A stretch of DNA of 39,491 bases from an uncultured Flavobacteriales bacterium (GTDB taxonomy: Bacteria; Bacteroidota; Bacteroidia; Flavobacteriales_D; Sanyastnellaceae), in the NCBI GenBank assembly GCA_943787435.1, contig CALSMK010000020.1:1-39491 (forward strand). Direction: 5' to 3'. The notes under the pieces were generated by a model, which saw only the letters and a program-made list of their open reading frames with translations, was not told the DNA's origin and searched no databases. A program made the translations under genes and the position numbers. This document shows positions 18,040 through 28,043 of the stretch, piece by piece (the first letter of the stretch is position 1; each line of letters starts with the position of its first letter).

Positions 18040-19071
18040 ATGTCCCAATCCAACGACCGACCACGCATCCTCGTCACTGGGGGAGCGGGCTTTATCGGGT
18101 CGCACACCACCGTCGCACTGCATGAGTCAGGATACCATCCCGTGGTTGTCGATGACCTTAGAAACAGCCGCGAAGACGTGATCGCTGGGATTGAGCGAAT
18201 CATTGGTGCTCCTGTGGAATGGCACCGCGCGGACTGCGGAAATTCAGAAGCCATGGCCCCTGTTTTTCGCCAGCCAGTAGCGGGTGCCATTCATTTTGCC
18301 GCTGACAAAGCTGTGGGTGAAAGTGTGGCGCATCCAGAAAAATATTTCGACAACAACATTGGAGGCACCGCCCGTTTTGTGGCCATGCTCAGGGAACATC
18401 ACGTTCCCCATTTGGTGTTCAGTTCGTCCTGCACGGTCTATGGTGAAGCTTCTCAATTGCCAGTCTCGGAGACCTCTCCCATCCTGCCAGCGGAATCGCC
18501 ATACGGCTACACCAAGCAAGCCTGCGAACAACTCCTTTGGAATGCCCATGCCGCGGCCAAGGGCCAATTGGGCGTCGCCATTCTGCGCTATTTCAACCCA
18601 ATCGGCGCCCACCCCAGTGCGGAAATCGGTGAATTGCCACTCGGCCCTCCGGCCAACCTCGTTCCTTTCCTGACCCAAGCTGTTGCAGGTCAACGGGGAC
18701 CACTGACTGTCTTTGGAGAGGATTACCCAACGGCTGACGGCACCTGCGTCCGGGACTATTTGCACGTTTGCGATCTGGCGGAAGCACATGTCGCGGCCTT
18801 GAACTGGCTCGAAGGAGCCAAAGGGGAGTTGGACACCTTCAACTTGGGCACCGGTAAAGGGTTCAGCGTGAAAGAAGTGATTGCCAGCTTTGAAGAGGCC
18901 ACAGGAGAGAAGGTCCCCCATCAAATGGGAGACCGCCGCGCTGGCGATGTCACGGCCATCTATGCGAATCCAATCAAAGCGAAAGAGAAGCTGGGCTGGA
19001 CCACCTCGCGTTCATTGAAGACATGCCTGTCCGACGCTTGGCATTGGCAGCAACGACTCGGTCAATCCTGA
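18040..19071 (+). CDS. galE: UDP-glucose 4-epimerase
   Basis: 343 residues, the usual length. It interconverts UDP-glucose and UDP-galactose using bound NAD, supplying galactose for LPS and exopolysaccharide. Seen: the Rossmann motif GGAGFIG (14-20), HFAADKAVGES, FSSSCTVYG with the active-site Ser/Cys region (128-135), the catalytic YGYTK (Tyr155, Lys159), LRYFNPIGAHPS and the VRDYLHVCDLAEAH signature. Intact frame. Convergent with the PAP2-like gene, with six bases between stops. Confidence 0.95.
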   Translation: MSQSNDRPRILVTGGAGFIGSHTTVALHESGYHPVVVDDLRNSREDVIAGIERIIGAPVEWHRADCGNSEAMAPVFRQPVAGAIHFAADKAVGESVAHPEKYFDNNIGGTARFVAMLREHHVPHLVFSSSCTVYGEASQLPVSETSPILPAESPYGYTKQACEQLLWNAHAAAKGQLGVAILRYFNPIGAHPSAEIGELPLGPPANLVPFLTQAVAGQRGPLTVFGEDYPTADGTCVRDYLHVCDLAEAHVAALNWLEGAKGELDTFNLGTGKGFSVKEVIASFEEATGEKVPHQMGDRRAGDVTAIYANPIKAKEKLGWTTSRSLKTCLSDAWHWQQRLGQS

Positions 19072-19077
19072 CTTCAG

Positions 19078-19692
19078 TCAGTCCATCCAGCCCCATTCGA
19101 CAACGGTGCGCATCAAAGTATAGCCCACCAAAAAGCCCAAGGCCAGCTCTTTTGGGGTATGGACCCCCAGCCTCATTCGGGACCAGCCAACGGCACCAGC
19201 CAACAAGAACCCCAGTGGAAGCCACGATTCGAGGCCGAGTCCGTGAAGATGATTGAAGGACCATACTGCCCCAAAAGCCCCTCCGTTGGCCAGAAGATGC
19301 ATGCTCATTTTGAAATGCCGGTTCACGAAAATGGCCACCACCAGAGCTGCCATCATCGCCACCACCAAACCCAATACTTCCGGTGGCAAATAGACCCCAG
19401 GACGGGTGAGGGCGAAATAGCCCAGCACTTGGTAAAACAGAACAATCAAAAAAGGCCATTTCCTCTCTTTTCGCTCCGAAACCTCGAGGTCTGAAAGAAC
19501 GCCTCTGCGGTGAAGCATGAAGATGGACACGGCCGGTGCTAAGGCATTGATGAGCAAAACGGTCGCCACGTAAATCATGACGCCCGGCTGCAAGCGAAGC
19601 CAAGGGTCCAACATCCACAGCAACCCCAACAAAAGAACAGGGGTCCAAAGTGGATGGAGCACATAAGAAATCAGAAGGGCCAGAGCTCGCAT
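19078..19692 (-). CDS. PAP2-like integral membrane protein
   Basis: About 204 residues with roughly five to six hydrophobic helices. The C-terminal block SRMRLGVHTPKELALGFLVG resembles the last conserved motif of PAP2 (lipid phosphate phosphatase) proteins, S-R-x-x-x-G-x-H, but the first PAP2 motif (KxxxxxxRP) is not obvious; RKERKWPFLIVLF may be its remnant. Phosphatase activity is therefore uncertain. The ATG at 19692 shares its A with the rpoN stop (TGATG); a GTG three bases upstream is the alternative. Translational coupling to rpoN is likely. Confidence 0.7.
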   Translation of the reverse strand: MRALALLISYVLHPLWTPVLLLGLLWMLDPWLRLQPGVMIYVATVLLINALAPAVSIFMLHRRGVLSDLEVSERKERKWPFLIVLFYQVLGYFALTRPGVYLPPEVLGLVVAMMAALVVAIFVNRHFKMSMHLLANGGAFGAVWSFNHLHGLGLESWLPLGFLLAGAVGWSRMRLGVHTPKELALGFLVGYTLMRTVVEWGWMD

Positions 19693-21140
19693 CACAATTC
19701 TTTGCGCAACCGCGCCACGGGAATCCCCAATTGCTCACGGTATTTTGCCACCGTTCGACGGGCGATTTTGTAGCCCTTCTCTTGAAGCACATTCATGAGC
19801 TTTTCATCGCTGAGCGGCTTGCGCTTGTCCTCCTCGGAGACGGCGTCATCCAAGATTTTCTTCACCTCCCGCGTGGAAACCTCCTCTCCACTTTCGGTGG
19901 CCAAGGATTCACTGAACAACGTCTTGAGAAGGAAAGTGCCGTAGGGGGTTTGAACATATTTGGAATTGGCCACACGCGAAACCGTGCTGATGTCCATGCC
20001 AATGCGTTCGGCAATGTCTTTGAGGATCATGGGCTTCAAGTCGGTTTCATCTCCAGAAAGGAAATAGGCCTCTTGCAATTCCATGATGGCTTCCATGGTC
20101 ACCCTGAGGGTGTTGCGCCTTTGATTGATGGCATCGATGAACCACTTGGCCGCATCCACCTTTCGTTTCACGAAGGTGATGGCCTCTTGTTGCGCCCTGT
20201 CGTGCTTTTTGGCCGCGGCATATCCGGCCATCATTTCCCGATACTCATGGGAGACCTTGAGCTCTGGCGCATTTCGCCCATTGATGCTCAACCTCAGCTC
20301 ATCGCCTTCTGCGGAGACATGAAAATCGGGGACCACAGCCTGAATGGGTCGAGAGGCATCCGACCCTGAGTTTCCAGGTTTGGGGTTTAGCCTGGTGATC
20401 TCGGATATCGCCTCGCGCAGCTCGTCCTCGTTGATGTCGAACCGGGAAATCAGCTTGTCGTAATGCTTCTTGGTGAAGGCTTCGAACTGCTCATCTAAAA
20501 TGCGCTTTGCCAAAAGCAATGCCGCATCGTCGCTGGACACCCCGAGCCGCCTTTCAATTTGGAGCAGCAAGCATTCTTGTAAATCTCGTGCCCCCACACC
20601 TGCGGGGTCCAGCTGTTGGACGACGTCCAACACTTTTTCAAGCTCTTCCTCTTCCACCTCAATGCCTTGACCAAAGGCCAAGTCCGATGTAATGGAATAC
20701 AAGTCCCTTCTCAAATAGCCCGCCTCGTCGAGGTTGCCAATCAAAAACGTGGCCAGCAGCCGTTGACGGTCTGTCACAGGCCTGAGGCCCATTTGGGCGG
20801 TCAAGCGCTCCGCAAAGGTCTCTCCGGCACCAAACGGCAGGTCTCGGTCTTCCTCCTCCCGGTGATTGTTGACGGCGTAGCGGTAGTTGGGCGTTGGGTC
20901 GTCGAGATAGGCATCAAAATCAAAGTCATCTCGGGTTTCTCCGCGGTCATCGTCCAGGCCATCAGCCTTGTCGAATTCCTCCTCCTCATCCCTGCCCTCT
21001 TCCAGCGCTGGGTTGGCTTGAAGTTCCTCCTTGATCCTGGCCTCGAGCTCCAAAGTGGGCACCTGCAACAGCTTCATCAGCTGAATCTGCTGAGGACTCA
21101 GCTTCTGCTGGAGTTTCTGTTGAAGGCTTTGCTTGAGCAT
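19692..21140 (-). CDS. rpoN: RNA polymerase sigma-54 factor
   Basis: 482 residues. Sigma-54 directs RNA polymerase to -24/-12 promoters and needs an AAA+ activator. Region I is the Gln/Leu-rich N-terminus (MLKQSLQQKLQQKLSPQQIQ at 1-20), region II is very acidic (about 50-90), followed by core-binding repeats (about 110-300), a DNA-binding HTH (DIAERIGMDISTVSRVANSKY) and the RpoN box ARRTVAKYRE at 460-469. All parts are intact. It lies 35 bases after asnS. No bacterial enhancer-binding protein is present in the window. Confidence 0.96.
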   Translation of the reverse strand: MLKQSLQQKLQQKLSPQQIQLMKLLQVPTLELEARIKEELQANPALEEGRDEEEEFDKADGLDDDRGETRDDFDFDAYLDDPTPNYRYAVNNHREEEDRDLPFGAGETFAERLTAQMGLRPVTDRQRLLATFLIGNLDEAGYLRRDLYSITSDLAFGQGIEVEEEELEKVLDVVQQLDPAGVGARDLQECLLLQIERRLGVSSDDAALLLAKRILDEQFEAFTKKHYDKLISRFDINEDELREAISEITRLNPKPGNSGSDASRPIQAVVPDFHVSAEGDELRLSINGRNAPELKVSHEYREMMAGYAAAKKHDRAQQEAITFVKRKVDAAKWFIDAINQRRNTLRVTMEAIMELQEAYFLSGDETDLKPMILKDIAERIGMDISTVSRVANSKYVQTPYGTFLLKTLFSESLATESGEEVSTREVKKILDDAVSEEDKRKPLSDEKLMNVLQEKGYKIARRTVAKYREQLGIPVARLRKEL

Positions 21141-21175
21141 GCTTTAAGATAACGCGGCAATCGGCCGCATCGTCT

Positions 21176-22606
21176 TCAGAATTCTGCGTTTTGTGGCGTC
21201 CTAGGAAATGGAATCACATCGCGGATGTTGGTCATCCCTGTGGCGAACATCACAAGCCGCTCGAAGCCCATTCCAAACCCGGCATGCGGAGCCGTCCCGA
21301 ACCTTCGGGTATCGAGGTACCACCAAACGTGCTCTTCGGGAATGTCAAATTCCGCGCATTTCTTCTGTAGCATCTCCAAACGCTCCTCACGCTGGCTGCC
21401 CCCCACCAATTCGCCAATGCCGGGCACCAACACATCCATGGCCGCGACCGTCTTGCCGTCGTCGTTGGACCGCATGTAAAAGGCCTTGATTTGGGCTGGG
21501 TAATCCGTGAGAATCACCGGCTGTTTGAAGTGCTTTTCGACCAACCAGCGTTCGTGCTCGCTTTGGAGGTCGATACCCCACTCTACCGGATACTTGAACT
21601 TCTTTTTCTTGAATGGCTTTGAATTGCGCAGCAAGTCGATGGCCTCGGTGTAGGTGAGCCGGATGAATGGGGTTTCGGTCACAAACCGAAGGCGCTCAAT
21701 GAGCCCCATTTCATTGCGCTGGTCAGCCGGAAGCTGCTTTTCGGCGTCGGCTTCGCGTTTGGCCAAAAACTCCAGCTCCGCAGGATATTGCTCCAAGACC
21801 CGGTTCAAAACAAAGCGAAGGCAGTCCTCGGCCAAGTCCATGTTGTCGACCAAATCGTTGAACGCCACCTCGGGCTCGATCATCCAGAACTCCGCCAAGT
21901 GGCGCGAAGTGTTGCTGTTTTCAGCCCGGAAAGTGGGACCAAAGGTGTACACCTTGCCGAGGGCCATGGCCCCCAACTCAGCCTCCAATTGCCCGCTGAC
22001 CGTGAGGTTGGTTGGCTTGGCAAAAAAGTCCTCGCTGTGGTCCACCTCACCCTCCTCGGTTTTGGGCACATTGCCCAGATCCAATGTCGTCACCTGGAAC
22101 ATCTCACCCGCGCCTTCAGCATCGCTGCCAGTGACAATGGGGGTATGCAACATGTAGAATCCGTTCTTCTCGAAGTATTCATGGATGGCGTATTGCAATC
22201 CGTGACGCAACCGGAACACCGCATTGAAGGTGCTCGTACGGAACCTCAAATGCGCCTTTTCCCTGAGAAACTCCATGGTGTGGCGCTTCATCTGAATGGG
22301 GTAGACTTCTGGATCTGCATCCCCTAAAACCTCCAATTGAGCCACCTCCAATTCTGTGGCCTGCCCCTTTCCTTGACTCTCGACCAATTGGCCCACAGCG
22401 CATACTGCAGCGCCTGTTGTCAATCTCTTTCGCACCCCTTCATCGGTCGATTCACGATCGATCACAAGCTGCAGGTTGGACAATGAAGATCCATCGTTGA
22501 TGGACAAAAACTGGTCGTTGCGGAAGGTGCGCACCCAACCGCACACCGTTACGGTTTCACCGACCAAGTCGGTGCCGAGCAACGTAGAAATGGCATTTCG
22601 CTTCAC
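21176..22606 (-). CDS. asnS: Asparagine--tRNA ligase
   Basis: 476 residues from a GTG start, the standard bacterial length. It charges tRNA-Asn with asparagine. The N-terminal OB-fold anticodon domain (VTVCGWVRTFRNDQFLSIND, about 19-38) is followed by the class II catalytic core: TPIVTGSDAEGAGEMFQV, motif 2 FRAENSNTSRHLAEFWMIEPE region and motif 3 GFGMGFERLVMF. The AEFWMIEPE wording favours AsnS over AspS. It is 20 bases after the ABC ATPase, so the two are probably co-transcribed with rpoN. Confidence 0.96.
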   Translation of the reverse strand: MKRNAISTLLGTDLVGETVTVCGWVRTFRNDQFLSINDGSSLSNLQLVIDRESTDEGVRKRLTTGAAVCAVGQLVESQGKGQATELEVAQLEVLGDADPEVYPIQMKRHTMEFLREKAHLRFRTSTFNAVFRLRHGLQYAIHEYFEKNGFYMLHTPIVTGSDAEGAGEMFQVTTLDLGNVPKTEEGEVDHSEDFFAKPTNLTVSGQLEAELGAMALGKVYTFGPTFRAENSNTSRHLAEFWMIEPEVAFNDLVDNMDLAEDCLRFVLNRVLEQYPAELEFLAKREADAEKQLPADQRNEMGLIERLRFVTETPFIRLTYTEAIDLLRNSKPFKKKKFKYPVEWGIDLQSEHERWLVEKHFKQPVILTDYPAQIKAFYMRSNDDGKTVAAMDVLVPGIGELVGGSQREERLEMLQKKCAEFDIPEEHVWWYLDTRRFGTAPHAGFGMGFERLVMFATGMTNIRDVIPFPRTPQNAEF

Positions 22607-22626
22607 GCTGGCAAAGATGCGGCGAT

Positions 22627-23325
22627 TCAGCCCTGTTTCGGTGCTTTCAATTCGTCTGCGTGAACCACGCCGTCTCGGAGGCGCACAACCCGGTGTGCGT
22701 ATGCCGCGATGTCTTCCTCATGGGTCACCAAAACCACGGTGTTTCCGGCTTGGTGAATCTCCTCGAACAAGGCCATGATTTCCAATGAAGTCTTGGTGTC
22801 CAAGTTGCCCGTAGGCTCGTCGGCCAGGAGCAAATCGGGCCGGTTGACCAACGCCCTCGCCACAGCCACCCTTTGGCGCTGACCGCCGGAAAGTTCATTG
22901 GGGCGGTGATCCATTCGGTCACCCAAACCCACTTGTTCCAGTACTTCCTTGGCCCTGGCTTCCCTTGCAGCTTTGGCTTCTCCGGCATACACCAATGGCA
23001 GGGCCACATTTTCGAGTGCCGTGTAGCGGGGCATCAAGTTGAACGTCTGGAATACAAACCCAATTCGGCGGTTGCGGATGTCAGCCAGGGCATTGTCGTC
23101 CAGAGAACCCACGTTCTCTCCAGCCAACAAGTATTCCCCGGATGTTGGGGTGTCCAAGCAACCCAACATGTTCATTAGCGTTGACTTACCAGAACCAGAA
23201 GGCCCCATCAATGCAGTGTATTCACCTTGGTCAATGTTCACCGTCAAACCACGAAGGGCATGCACCAGTTGTTCTCCCACCGTGTAGGTCTTCCAAACGT
23301 CACGAACTGCAATCAACGCTGACAT
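22627..23325 (-). CDS. LolD/MacB-type ABC transporter ATP-binding protein
   Basis: 232 residues. Walker [10 protein letters not shown] (41-49), Q-loop [18 protein letters not shown], signature [15 protein letters not shown], Walker [14 protein letters not shown] and H-loop [13 protein letters not shown] are complete. The [17 protein letters not shown] stretch is typical of the LolD/MacB/FtsE group, which drives lipoprotein release or mechanotransmission from the inner membrane rather than ordinary import. No FtsX-type permease is adjacent, so the partner is encoded elsewhere. First gene of the asnS-rpoN run; 61 bases from the divergent surface-protein start. Confidence 0.88.
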   Translation of the reverse strand: MSALIAVRDVWKTYTVGEQLVHALRGLTVNIDQGEYTALMGPSGSGKSTLMNMLGCLDTPTSGEYLLAGENVGSLDDNALADIRNRRIGFVFQTFNLMPRYTALENVALPLVYAGEAKAAREARAKEVLEQVGLGDRMDHRPNELSGGQRQRVAVARALVNRPDLLLADEPTGNLDTKTSLEIMALFEEIHQAGNTVVLVTHEEDIAAYAHRVVRLRDGVVHADELKAPKQG

Positions 23326-23386
23326 GGGCGCAAGTTAATCCCCGGGTTGACGGCAGTTGCCCTAATTTTCAAACTCAATCAAGGCC

Positions 23387-25585
23387 ATGAAATTGATTTT
23401 TAACCGACTCCCTGGTGCCGTTGTCTGTCTGTCCCTGCTGATGGCTGCCCCGGCCGCAGCTCAGCTGGTGACCGACAATTCAATCACTGCAGAAGAAGCC
23501 CTGGTCGATTACCTCTTGGGTGAGGGCGTTGAAGTCAGCAACATCACATTCAGCGGAGACTTGGACCAAATCGGGAGTTTTGATGCCCAAAACACCAACA
23601 TCGCCATTACCGACGGAGTCATGCTGGCCACGGGAAACATCGATGTGGCCATCGGCCCCAATGATGCTGGTGGCGCGGGTTTAGGTGGCGGAAACAACGG
23701 TGCGGGAGACCCAGACCTGACCGCCTTGAGCACCTTCAACACCAACGATGCAGCCATCCTAGAATTTGACTTCGTTCCCACAGGAGACTCTTTGATTTTC
23801 AACTACATCTTCGGTTCAGAGGAGTACAATGAATACGTCTGCGGAACCGTCAATGACGCCTTTGGCTTCTTCCTATCAGGACCAGGAATCACGGGTCCCT
23901 ATTCCCTAAACGCCATCAATTTGGCGGTGATTCCCAACCCCATACTGGAGGACGAAACCATTCCTGTAACCATCAACACTGTGAACAATGGAACGGCTGG
24001 GTTCAGCGGAAATGCAAGCAACTGCAATCAGGTCTCTGCACAGTGGAATTTGAACACCGCCTACTACATCGACAATGACAACAACAACGACCCCACGTCG
24101 GTCCAACTGGATGGATTCACTGTGGTGCTGACTGCCGCTGCCCAAGTGCAATGCGGTCAAACCTACCACATCAAAATCGCCATCGCTGATGCTGGAGATA
24201 CCGCCTGGGACAGCGCCGTTTTTCTGGAAGGTGGCAGCTTCGCCTCCAACGGCGCCAACATCGAAGCCTCCGCCAGCATCGGGGGAGCGCCTGTCTTTTT
24301 GGGAGACACCGTTGTGGTTGAAGGATGCAACGAAGCCGCGTTCACCGTCATCCGGCCTGTGGCCAATGTCACCGATACGTTGGAGCTCACCATTTATGGC
24401 AGCGCGGAATCAGGGGTTGACTTTGCCCCCATTGACACTACCATCATCATGGAAGCCGGAGTCAGCGAGCAGCTGGTTTACTTGGATGTGGTGGATGACA
24501 ACCTCTTGGAAGGCCCTGAAACAGTGACCTTGGAGTACCTCTACGTCAACCTTTGCGGTGATTCCACGCTGGCCTCTGCCACGTTGGTGATTCAAGATCC
24601 CGACCCCATTTTGGTGCAGGTTCCCGAAGAAGTGGCGTTGTGCCCACCGGTCGAAATTTCGGCCTTGGTCACCCAAGGTTATGCCCCGTTCACATACGGT
24701 TGGACCACGGGGGACACCACGGCGAGCATCGACTATGAAGACCTGGAACCCACCACCATCTTTTTGACCGTGACGGACGTGTGCGGCGACTCTTTGGTCC
24801 TTCCTGTGGACTTGGTGAACCCCACACCGCTGGATGTGGCGATCGTTCAAGAAAATGAGCCCTATTGTCCAGGGGACCCGGTTCAATTGGGGACGGAAGT
24901 GATTTCTGGAAGCGGAACGGTTTCCTGGGATTGGACCGCCTCCCCAGACTTGGACAATTCCAATGGAGGAAGTGCATCCGTGAGCCCCAGCACCAACTCT
25001 ACGTTCACGGTCAATGCAGAAGATGCTTGTGGCCAAACCGACGAAGCCAACTGGACCGTGCTGGTGCCCACCTACGAGCCCATCGTGAGCTCCGACGTAA
25101 CGTTCTGCCTCTACCAACAGGGTGTTCTTGGTGTGGAAGGGGGAACGTTCTTGTACACATTCACAGGACTCAACGGAACCCCTTTGAATGCGCAAACAGA
25201 CTCTTCTGTGGTGTTCACCAATGGAACCGGTAGCATGTATGTGGGCGGCGGAAACAACACCACCACGGTGGTGATCACAGACGAATGCGGTTCAAGCATC
25301 GAAGTGGATGTGATTTCAGAAGCTTGCGAAACCATCATCCCCAACATCTTTACGCCCAACAACGACGGCGAAAATGACCGCTTTGTGATCGAAGGAATTG
25401 AAGGCTATCCGGGAAGCAGCATTCAGATTTTCAACCGCTGGGGCAACGAAGTCTTCTTTGATCAGAGCTACGATTCCACCTGGGAAGGAGATGGCCTTTC
25501 TGAAGGCACCTACTACTACATCTTCATTCGCAGCGATGATGTCCGATTCGCAGGCCCCCTTCAGCTGGTGAGACAGCGCTTCTAA
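23387..25585 (+). CDS. Choice-of-anchor L protein with T9SS type B (gliding-type) C-terminal domain
   Basis: 732 residues, intact. Signal peptide MKLIFNRLPGAVVCLSLLMA plus APAAAQ, cleaved near residue 26. Residues about 30-285 match the choice-of-anchor L domain (ITDGVMLATGNIDVAIGPND, FDFVPTGDSLIFNYIFGSEE followed by YNEYV, HIKIAIADAGDTAWDSAVFL). About 300-405 is Calx-beta-like (SGVDFAPIDTTIIM, DNLLEGPETVTLEY). Ig/PKD-like segments follow (YGWTTGDTTASIDYED). The last 85 residues are the gliding-motility-associated sorting domain: IPNIFTPNNDGENDRFVIEG, IQIFNRWGNEVFF, WEGDGLSEGTYYYIF. Expected at the cell surface or in the medium, perhaps an adhesin. Converges with gpmI, 11 bases between stops. 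Confidence 0.9.
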   Translation: MKLIFNRLPGAVVCLSLLMAAPAAAQLVTDNSITAEEALVDYLLGEGVEVSNITFSGDLDQIGSFDAQNTNIAITDGVMLATGNIDVAIGPNDAGGAGLGGGNNGAGDPDLTALSTFNTNDAAILEFDFVPTGDSLIFNYIFGSEEYNEYVCGTVNDAFGFFLSGPGITGPYSLNAINLAVIPNPILEDETIPVTINTVNNGTAGFSGNASNCNQVSAQWNLNTAYYIDNDNNNDPTSVQLDGFTVVLTAAAQVQCGQTYHIKIAIADAGDTAWDSAVFLEGGSFASNGANIEASASIGGAPVFLGDTVVVEGCNEAAFTVIRPVANVTDTLELTIYGSAESGVDFAPIDTTIIMEAGVSEQLVYLDVVDDNLLEGPETVTLEYLYVNLCGDSTLASATLVIQDPDPILVQVPEEVALCPPVEISALVTQGYAPFTYGWTTGDTTASIDYEDLEPTTIFLTVTDVCGDSLVLPVDLVNPTPLDVAIVQENEPYCPGDPVQLGTEVISGSGTVSWDWTASPDLDNSNGGSASVSPSTNSTFTVNAEDACGQTDEANWTVLVPTYEPIVSSDVTFCLYQQGVLGVEGGTFLYTFTGLNGTPLNAQTDSSVVFTNGTGSMYVGGGNNTTTVVITDECGSSIEVDVISEACETIIPNIFTPNNDGENDRFVIEGIEGYPGSSIQIFNRWGNEVFFDQSYDSTWEGDGLSEGTYYYIFIRSDDVRFAGPLQLVRQRF

Positions 25586-25596
25586 AGGACCGTGGG

Positions 25597-27112
25597 TCAG
25601 CGCTGAATCAGCGATTTTCCGGTCATCTCATCTGGCGACTGGACCCCCATGAGGTCCAGCACCGTGGGTGCCACATCGGCCAATGCCCCTGATTTGACTT
25701 GGTTCACCCCTTCCCCAATCGCGATGACAGGGACCAAATTGGTGGTGTGCGCCGTATGGGGTGTGCCATCAGCATTTCGAGCCAACTCTGCATTTCCATG
25801 GTCCGCAATGACCACGAACGCGTAACCGGCTTGACGGCCGACCTCTAAAACCCGACTCAGCTGGCGGTCGGTTTCCTGGCAAGCGGCCACCACTGCCTCA
25901 AAGACACCTGTGTGCCCAACCATGTCGGGATTGGCAAAATTCAAGCACACAAAATCTGGGGGCGTGTCTGATGACATGGCATCCAATCGCTGCTTGGGCC
26001 ACACCAGAGGCGCTCATGGTCGGCTGCAAATCATAGGTGGCCACCTTAGGAGATGGGGCTACAGCCCTTTGCTCGCCCTCAAACTCAGCCTCTCTGCCCC
26101 CGCTAAAAAAGAACGTCACATGCGGGTATTTTTCTGTTTCGGCCAGCCTGAGCTGCGTCTTGCCTGCTTTGCTCACGACCTCACCCAATGTCATGGGGAG
26201 GTTGGGCTTGTCGTACAGCACTTCAATCCCCTTGAACCGATCGTCATAATTGGTCATGGTGACATAGTGTAAATCGACCATCGCCATGCCATGCTCTGGA
26301 AAATCCTGTTGCGTGAAAGCAGTGGTGATTTGGCGGCAACGGTCCGTTCTGAAATTGAAGCAGAACACCACATCTCCGGGTCGGATTTGACCATCGATGC
26401 CCTTCATGATGGCTGGCTCCACGAATTCATCGGTCACATCCCCCGCATAGGCGGCAGCCATGGCTTCTTGTGCATCCTCAAAAACTTGGCCTTCACCGTG
26501 AACCATCAATCGATAAGCCTTGGCCACCCTTTCCCAGCGCTGATCTCGGTCCATGGCCCAGTATCGCCCGCATACCGTGGCGATGGCAGCACCGGTCTCC
26601 TCGCACACGGCCTCGAGCTCTTCCAAGTACCCTGCTCCCAGCTTTGGTGCTGTATCCCGTCCGTCTGTGAATGCATGCACCACCACATCCTCGACTTCGG
26701 CATCGGCTGCGATCCGCAGCAAGGCATACAAATGGTCTTGCTGGCTGTGAACGCCCCCTCTGCTCACCAAGCCCATGAAGTGCAGCCTTCGCCCCTCCTC
26801 TTTGGCGGCCGATAGCGCCGCTTGGAGAGTGGGCTCGGTGGCCATCGAGCCATCGGCCACCGCCCGATCTATGCGCAGCAAATCTTGGTAGACCACGCGG
26901 CCGGCACCGATGTTCAAGTGCCCCACTTCACTGTTTCCCATTTGACCTGTGGGAAGACCAACCTGTTCGCCGTGGGTCACCAAGGTGGCGTGGGGATGGT
27001 CCTGCATCAGCCCATCAAAACAAGGGGTGTTTGCGGTGTGAACGGCGTTGTTGGCGTCCGGGGTTCCCAGGCCCCAACCATCGAGGATGACGAGTGCGGT
27101 TTTTTGCTCCAT
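25597..27112 (-). CDS. gpmI: 2,3-Bisphosphoglycerate-independent phosphoglycerate mutase (one-base frameshift)
   Basis: Interconverts 3- and 2-phosphoglycerate in glycolysis, using two metal ions and a phosphoserine intermediate. About 504 residues after repair, close to the family norm. Seen: ALVILDGWGLG with the first metal-ligand Asp11, nucleophile Ser61 in PTGQMGNSEVGHLNIGAGR, HAFTDGRDT, FNFRTDRCRQITTAF, FFFSGGREAEFEGE and, in the second frame, NPDMVGHTG and VIADHGNAE with late metal ligands. The frame breaks near 25993: one surplus G separates VAQAAI from DAMSSDTPPDF. Everything downstream is intact to the stop, so error is likelier than loss. The methyltransferase gene is 50 bases upstream. 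Confidence 0.92.
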
Positions 27113-27162
27113 TGCGCCGCGAAGTTACCCCTCGATGGGGCCTGTCGGCCATGGGCATCCTT

Positions 27163-28005
27163 TCAAGACCACAAATGTCTTGGCGGTCGCACCAACCCGG
27201 AATGTGTGCCCTTGATTTCTGAAGTGGTTGTCTTCAGCAAGCCCATGCGAAAAACATCCAAGGTTTCCACTCCTCCATCCTTGGCCAAGGCGTTCCAAGC
27301 CGCGAACATGTCTTGCGACCATCGAATGTCATCGACCACGACCAATGCCTCCTTCGCGAGGTGCGGATGGATTGATTTCCACTGCGACAGCAATGCTCGG
27401 CCCGAATGATGGCCATCCAGAAAGACCAAATCGAAAGGTCCAACCTCATCCAAAACAGGACCCAGTGTCTCGGAAAAGGGTCCCACCCTTAAGCTGATCT
27501 CAGAGTGCTGAAACTGCCTTTTAAGACGCGCCTCAGTTTTGCCCGCCAATGCTGGACTCCCCTCCAAGCCAAAATATTGGGCCTGTCCATCGCAGCCCTG
27601 AAGCAATTGGGCCGCTCCAGAGCCCAGGCACGTTCCCAGCTCCAAAATTTTGACCCTTTTTTGCCCCAAATCTGCGCGCGATCGCTCTGCTGCCGAAGCC
27701 GAGAGCCAATAACCCTTCCGGAGATCAGAGCTTGCCCGCTGGGCCAAATGGCCAACCTGAACCTTCAACATGCGCCCCTCCTTTGGACAATCTGCGCCAA
27801 AATCCAAAACTTCGATCTCCTCCGAACTTTGAAGCAAAGCGCTTTCATCCTTGCGCCAATCCTGCCATAAGCCCCAGGCACTGTGGGCTTTCCTGTGACC
27901 GATCACCCCGCTCCTCCAATGGTCAATGCTGTCTGAAACCCGAGGTTGAGACGCCCATTTTCGCCCCCAACTCAACCAATCTGACCAACCCTTCGTTTTC
28001 CCCAT
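27163..28005 (-). CDS. Class I SAM-dependent methyltransferase family protein
   Basis: About 280 residues from the ATG at 28005. The SAM-binding motif I is VKILELGTCLGSGAAQL (about 120-136), followed by FGLEGSPAL, then FDLVFLDGHHSG and LVVVDDIRWSQDM, the pattern of small-molecule (catechol O-methyltransferase-like) class I enzymes common in Bacteroidota. The substrate is unknown. The C-terminal dozen residues (LVRPPRHLWS) look unlike the family's usual hydrophobic end; the next frame runs on to a stop near 27125 with KTFVVLKG, so an unseen indel near 27235 may shorten or alter the end. The start overlaps the region just before tRNA-Val on the other strand. Confidence 0.75.
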   Translation of the reverse strand: MGKTKGWSDWLSWGRKWASQPRVSDSIDHWRSGVIGHRKAHSAWGLWQDWRKDESALLQSSEEIEVLDFGADCPKEGRMLKVQVGHLAQRASSDLRKGYWLSASAAERSRADLGQKRVKILELGTCLGSGAAQLLQGCDGQAQYFGLEGSPALAGKTEARLKRQFQHSEISLRVGPFSETLGPVLDEVGPFDLVFLDGHHSGRALLSQWKSIHPHLAKEALVVVDDIRWSQDMFAAWNALAKDGGVETLDVFRMGLLKTTTSEIKGTHSGLVRPPRHLWS

Positions 28006-28026
28006 GGTGCGCAAGTTCGGTGTTCG

Positions 28027-28034
28027 TACTTTTG
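28027..28034 (+). promoter_or_regulatory. TAnnTTTG -7 element of tRNA-Val promoter
   Basis: TACTTTTG matches the Bacteroidota -7 consensus and lies nine bases before the tRNA. No convincing TTG -33 element is visible; the upstream bases belong to the divergent methyltransferase gene. Confidence 0.5.
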
Positions 28035-28043
28035 CTGTCCTAA

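Noticed and set aside
18244..18924. 226-codon minus-strand frame antisense to galE
   Set aside because: galE is complete and conserved on the plus strand; this is a codon-bias shadow.
20940..21010. Acidic run in RpoN as an unusual insertion
   Set aside because: An acidic region II is normal for sigma-54 and is of typical length here.
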